A stretch of DNA of 64,000 bases from CAXBNB01 sp965267535 (GTDB lineage: Bacteria > Bacteroidota > Bacteroidia > Cytophagales > Cyclobacteriaceae), in assembly GCA_965267535.1 (NCBI GenBank), contig OZ254082.1, positions 4,890,258-4,954,257 on the forward strand. Direction: 5' to 3'. Of this stretch, positions 61,501 to 64,000 are shown piece after piece (the first letter of the stretch is position 1; each line of letters begins with the position of its first letter). The position numbers were made by a program, and so were the translations under genes. A model generated the notes under the pieces. That model saw nothing but the letters and a program-made list of their open reading frames with translations, was not told the origin of the DNA and did no database searches.

Positions 61501-63478
61501 AGAGTCCAATGCATATGAGTTTAGTCAGTATGCCTATTCAGCTCGCCATGCAAAGTTTGAAATTTTGACGGACGTAGAAGATAAGCCTGCAATGGCAGGA
61601 GACGATATATCGCTCAACTTTGATTTGGTGAAAAACATAGCCGATGTGCACCCCGAGCAGGAAGGAGTAGCAGCCATAAGCTTTCCCTATGCGCAAATGA
61701 AAACCTCCATTACCAATGCGATCTGGCATCTCGATTCGGCTAAGATTACCATGTCGAAACCGGCAGATGTAGACATCAAATCTTCGTATTTCTACACGAC
61801 CAGAGAAGAACTGGATTCTTTGGCCTTTAGTGCTACCGATGCTATCTACGATATCAATACCTATGAGCTCAACATCAAAGGAATACCCTACATAATAGTA
61901 GCAGATGCAGAAATAATACCGGATAACAATGAAACTACCATTCTGGAAAATTCAGAGTTGCAGCCTTTTGAAAACGCCAGTTTGAAAATAGATACCCTGA
62001 ACGAATTTCACCACTTAACAAATGGCAACATTAAAATCCTAAGTAGAAACAAGTTTGAGGGAAATGCGATGTATCAGCTGGTGACAGCAGCCAAAGACAC
62101 CTTTAATATCAAATTTGAAAGTTTTGACCTGATGGATATACCGATAACCACAGGTAAAAAGCCAACTACAAAAAAGATGACTGTTTCGGGAGGGTCAGTT
62201 GCTGAAAGTGAGAAAGTACAAATCGCACCAGGTTTCTTATTCAAAGGAGAAGTAACCATGTATGCCGATAGAAGAGGCCTGGAGCTAAACGGTTTGGTAA
62301 AGTTGGGGCTCAAGAGTGTGCCTGACTATGATTATTGGTTGCAATATTACAATTCGGGTGATTCAGCAGAAGTGGTGATCGATGTAGCTACCACACAGAC
62401 TGAAGACGGGCTGCCTATAGATGCCGGACTCCTGTACGACAATATTGATTATTCTATTTATCCACTCTTTGTAAATAATAAAAACAGGGTTGAGGATGAG
62501 TATATTTTCAAAGCTGATGGTTTGATTACTCACAATTTTGAAAAACAAACCTATCAGATAGAGCCGGCAGCCAAATCAAGCGGAGAGTCCTATGCGGGTC
62601 AGACATTTATCTACGACGACAAAACCAAAAATGTGATTTTTGAAGGTCTGTTGGATTTTACGAAAAATTCGGAAAACTTTTCGGTAGAAACCTCAGGCCT
62701 GGGAGTAGGCAAACCCGATTCAGCAAAATATTTTATAGATGCGTTTATGATGTTCAATATGAACATCCACCCATCGATCCGTGACGCTTTTACTCTGGAT
62801 GTGCTGGATATAATAGAAAGGCTCGGGGCAGATGTAGCACATGAAAACAGTATAGAGCTGATTTATAAGCTTTCGTCGCTGGTCGGTGACGAAACCGCCA
62901 AAAAATATGAAGACAACTCATTGCGAGATTATGTGCCTTTGGTAGGTATATCTCCGGTGCTGGATAAAACAGTGGTGTTGTCTAATGTGGATTTGAAATG
63001 GAACGAAGAACATAGGGCGTGGTACAATGTGTCTAACCTTGGTCTGGCAAATATTGGTAGCACGGATGTAAATGCCGCAATGACAGGTTTTCTCGAGCTT
63101 AAGAAAAACGATACCGGAGGCGATGTGGTCAACCTCTTTTTGCAGGTGGCCCCTACTACCTGGTATCATTTTATGTATGACGACAACCGACTTTTCATGT
63201 ATTCCTCCAATGAGGACTTTAATACTGCGGTATCAGAAAACTCTAATCTTGCCAAAGCCGGATTTGGTCAGTTTGTTACCGGACTTGGCGAAGAGGTAGA
63301 AACAGTAGACTTTATCAATGCTTTCAGAAAAAACTATTTTGGTATTGACGAACCCTACGATTTAGAATTTCCTCAAGACATTAATTTAGAAAGTGAAGAG
63401 TCATTTCAGACCATAGAAAAAGTGGAAGAAAAGCCCGAACCCTACACAGAAAAGGAAGAGGAGGATGATGGTTTTTAA
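58520..63478 (+). CDS. Giant exported protein of unknown function with acidic Trp-rich repeat
   Basis: A 1652-residue protein. TTG at 58520 gives a good signal peptide (MNFSPKHTLALLVMMLWAIKSHAQ), while the first ATG lies inside the hydrophobic core. A helical N-terminal part (about 25-175) is followed by a Glu-rich linker. Residues about 208-250 are an Asp/Gly/Trp repeat (units such as WGDDDGWG and DDWGNDDGWG). The remaining 1350 residues are beta-rich with many short strand-turn units and recurrent FDF and YDS phrases, without a recognised enzyme motif or a type IX sorting signal. The C-terminus is very acidic (EKEEEDDGF). It is probably periplasmic or cell-surface. I do not recognise a family with a known role. 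Confidence 0.8.
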   Translation: MNFSPKHTLALLVMMLWAIKSHAQYFSFSEEPDKFVNDVVAGMSNIGIESADKVAYDFRNIWSSRLSPEQKTIIISTAKKMRRERLQTRPYYQYYFSLVTYAVTQANLDSQGLTNVLKITEGTVDAYSHRKLDQYLRTMSTFFARGALYTSRYNSLKFSGGSYTFELLAEPKSFLEKIEEQEEQVEEPLDETVTEEELEASEEEAEDVWGDDDGWDDSDDWGDDDGWGDEDDDWGNDDGWGSDEGDSWGNEPEEEPVLERPSYERPHVDISVVDKVAEFQSTDIAPPISGAIVKLNNVDLLMTTPFDTVEIKNTSGTFMINEEIFVGEGGVFDWPNSLKGTEGAQVVLKKYHFKTSVPYVKTSRAKMVFPRLFSDSLDGAFIFRSRRRKNNNNRSYPYFISNYSKTELKLPSQNLSYKGGFAMKGDKMFGTSISEHPSVIEVQAGNGRRFRTEAVKFAFEDSLITSKRVYQAIFHGSDSIVHPGVQFSYDTSSEHLTLLKDRGDYKNTNYFSSYFRMDFKADLIKWDINADSLDISIMNGRNIIPAVFESEEYFNPIRYDKLTGLFGFHPIVAVVQYARKINDSNFNVSELFQFYNKVEPKLLQSAMLYLKQNQYIEYQEITGDIRVLRKAYHNILSYSKKKDYDNILISSLSPNEPNASLNFETGEMTVRGVKRIFLTPDNKNVITPHEEQVTLLKNKDMRFDGSVVSGGFKYTGKEFDFDYNAFLINMAQVDSIRIEVEVTDSLNADHHEKVALHNQITETSGILYVNHPKNKAGLKHFEKYPYFVSDSDAVVYFDSPEILNGAYDRTVKFMIPPFEVDSLARQDLTGVGFEGTFISGDIFPEFKEKLVIMPDKSLGFDHKIPEDGYALYGGEGVVYNDLKLSYDGLRVNGKIDYRTTTVNSDDFIFYMDSVSAVGDQGVIREGDYKGASYPQAVLGPYKMKWLPKKDSMYIANIGEPFQFYNATASLDGEANITAKGVFGSGVMLSRGSRSESNAYEFSQYAYSARHAKFEILTDVEDKPAMAGDDISLNFDLVKNIADVHPEQEGVAAISFPYAQMKTSITNAIWHLDSAKITMSKPADVDIKSSYFYTTREELDSLAFSATDAIYDINTYELNIKGIPYIIVADAEIIPDNNETTILENSELQPFENASLKIDTLNEFHHLTNGNIKILSRNKFEGNAMYQLVTAAKDTFNIKFESFDLMDIPITTGKKPTTKKMTVSGGSVAESEKVQIAPGFLFKGEVTMYADRRGLELNGLVKLGLKSVPDYDYWLQYYNSGDSAEVVIDVATTQTEDGLPIDAGLLYDNIDYSIYPLFVNNKNRVEDEYIFKADGLITHNFEKQTYQIEPAAKSSGESYAGQTFIYDDKTKNVIFEGLLDFTKNSENFSVETSGLGVGKPDSAKYFIDAFMMFNMNIHPSIRDAFTLDVLDIIERLGADVAHENSIELIYKLSSLVGDETAKKYEDNSLRDYVPLVGISPVLDKTVVLSNVDLKWNEEHRAWYNVSNLGLANIGSTDVNAAMTGFLELKKNDTGGDVVNLFLQVAPTTWYHFMYDDNRLFMYSSNEDFNTAVSENSNLAKAGFGQFVTGLGEEVETVDFINAFRKNYFGIDEPYDLEFPQDINLESEESFQTIEKVEEKPEPYTEKEEEDDGF
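59143..59271 (+). repeat. Acidic Asp/Gly/Trp tandem repeat in the giant protein
   Basis: About 43 codons of imperfect GATGATGATGGCTGGG-type repeats encode W every 4-8 residues set in Asp, Glu and Gly. Nine tryptophans occur in the run. Surrounding sequence is unrelated. Confidence 0.8.
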
Positions 63479-63564
63479 TATTACGATAAAACCTTTTCCA
63501 AATATTCACATTAATCCTTAAATTTCCACCTGACATAAAACCCAATTTGTTACCCACTGCTTAA

Positions 63565-63927
63565 ATGATGGCGAGATATACTTGTATAGCTATTGATGAT
63601 GATCCGCTTTTTCTGGAAATTTTCGAACACATAGCCCAAGAAGTAAAAAGTATCAATCTAATAAAAACCTATACCAATTCTGTAGAGGGCGCCATGGGTG
63701 CTGTAAAGTACAAGCCCGATATCGTGTTTTTGGATATAGAAATGCCCTATCTCGATGGGTTTGAAGCAATGGCCGCATTGGTGCACAAACCCAAGATTGT
63801 GATGGTTTCTGCCCACATAGATTACCAAACCGATGAACTAGACCTTGAAATAGCCAAATTTGTGAGCAAGCCCATCCGCGATTCCGAGCACCTTAGTTCT
63901 ATCGTAGATGAAGTTATGGCAAAATAA
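63565..63927 (+). CDS. Single-domain response regulator (CheY-like receiver)
   Basis: A 120-residue receiver domain only. The acidic pocket IDDD is at 10-13, the phosphoacceptor Asp is in DIVFLDIEMPYLDG (about D57) and the conserved Thr/Ser and Lys are in MVSAHID and FVSKPI. There is no output domain, so it works by protein-protein contact or as a phosphorelay intermediate. Two adjacent ATGs (63565 and 63568) are possible starts. Its cognate kinase is not adjacent; the orphan sensor kinase at 42486 is a candidate only in the loosest sense. Confidence 0.9.
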   Translation: MMARYTCIAIDDDPLFLEIFEHIAQEVKSINLIKTYTNSVEGAMGAVKYKPDIVFLDIEMPYLDGFEAMAALVHKPKIVMVSAHIDYQTDELDLEIAKFVSKPIRDSEHLSSIVDEVMAK

Positions 63928-63980
63928 TTACCGCTTGTCACAATATCCACGGTAGCTATGGGTGCTTTCAGGCCAATTGC

Positions 63981-63988
63981 TACATTTG
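63981..63988 (+). promoter_or_regulatory. -7 box of a gene beyond the window
   Basis: TACATTTG (TAnnTTTG) 12 bp from the window end and 54 bp after the response-regulator stop. The transcript would start at about 63995, inside the last bases of the window. Confidence 0.4.
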
Positions 63989-64000
63989 CAACTCAAAACG

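Noticed and set aside
1..64000. Search for tRNA, rRNA, CRISPR arrays, prophage and intact insertion sequences
   Set aside because: I found no cloverleaf-like segments, no short regularly spaced repeats, no transposase or phage genes. A small RNA could have been missed.

Overview
The window comes from a chromosome of the phylum Bacteroidota, most likely a Cytophagales-type marine or soil bacterium. The evidence is a GldJ-type gliding/type IX secretion lipoprotein, a secreted protein with a C-terminal type IX sorting domain, atpD-atpC standing apart from the other ATP synthase genes, a DUF4175-HATPase-YbeY-MnmG gene string, OmpA proteins with carboxypeptidase-regulatory-like domains, and repeated promoter elements of the form TAnnTTTG. 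I see no rRNA, tRNA, CRISPR array, prophage or intact insertion sequence.

Layout. 1-8.3 kb: a small exported LolA-fold-like protein, a fatty-acyl desaturase, a CvfB-type S1 protein, an AGMO-like membrane hydroxylase, an SDR, a dGTPase, a DUF5996-like protein and an AT-rich methyltransferase. 8.4-13.6 kb: an ArnT-like glycosyltransferase, an M1 peptidase and a GT2 glycosyltransferase. 13.7-17.8 kb: a fatty-acid beta-oxidation operon (MarR regulator, FadN-type dehydrogenase/hydratase, thiolase) behind a perfect 34-bp palindromic operator. 17.9-19.7 kb: a TPR protein.

19.7-20.4 kb is a 712-bp gene-free stretch that looks like the chromosomal replication origin: five perfect TTATNCACA DnaA boxes, several one-mismatch boxes and an AT-rich unwinding segment. 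20.4-31.0 kb: an eight-gene minus-strand operon (hypothetical, solute-binding lipoprotein, DUF4175, HATPase, ybeY, mnmG, methyltransferase, Ig-like lipoprotein). Two perfect palindromic parS sites lie between ybeY and mnmG, 5 kb from the origin, so this region likely joins replication initiation and chromosome segregation.

31-41 kb: comF, gldJ, an ECF sigma factor, a Crp/Fnr regulator, OxyR and three envelope proteins (two OmpA-type, one patatin beta-barrel). 41-46 kb: pnuC-nadR (NAD salvage), a sensor kinase, atpD-atpC. 46-50 kb: a 1364-residue type IX secretion substrate with three tandem discoidin domains. 50-58 kb: an SDR, dtd, a MazG-like pyrophosphohydrolase, GH15, tpiA, a DUF6150 protein, prmA and a GH20 hexosaminidase. 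58.5-64 kb: a 1652-residue exported protein of unknown function with an acidic Trp/Asp/Gly repeat, then a single-domain response regulator. The clearest things to follow up are the oriC/parS region, the MarR operator, and the giant acidic-repeat protein.
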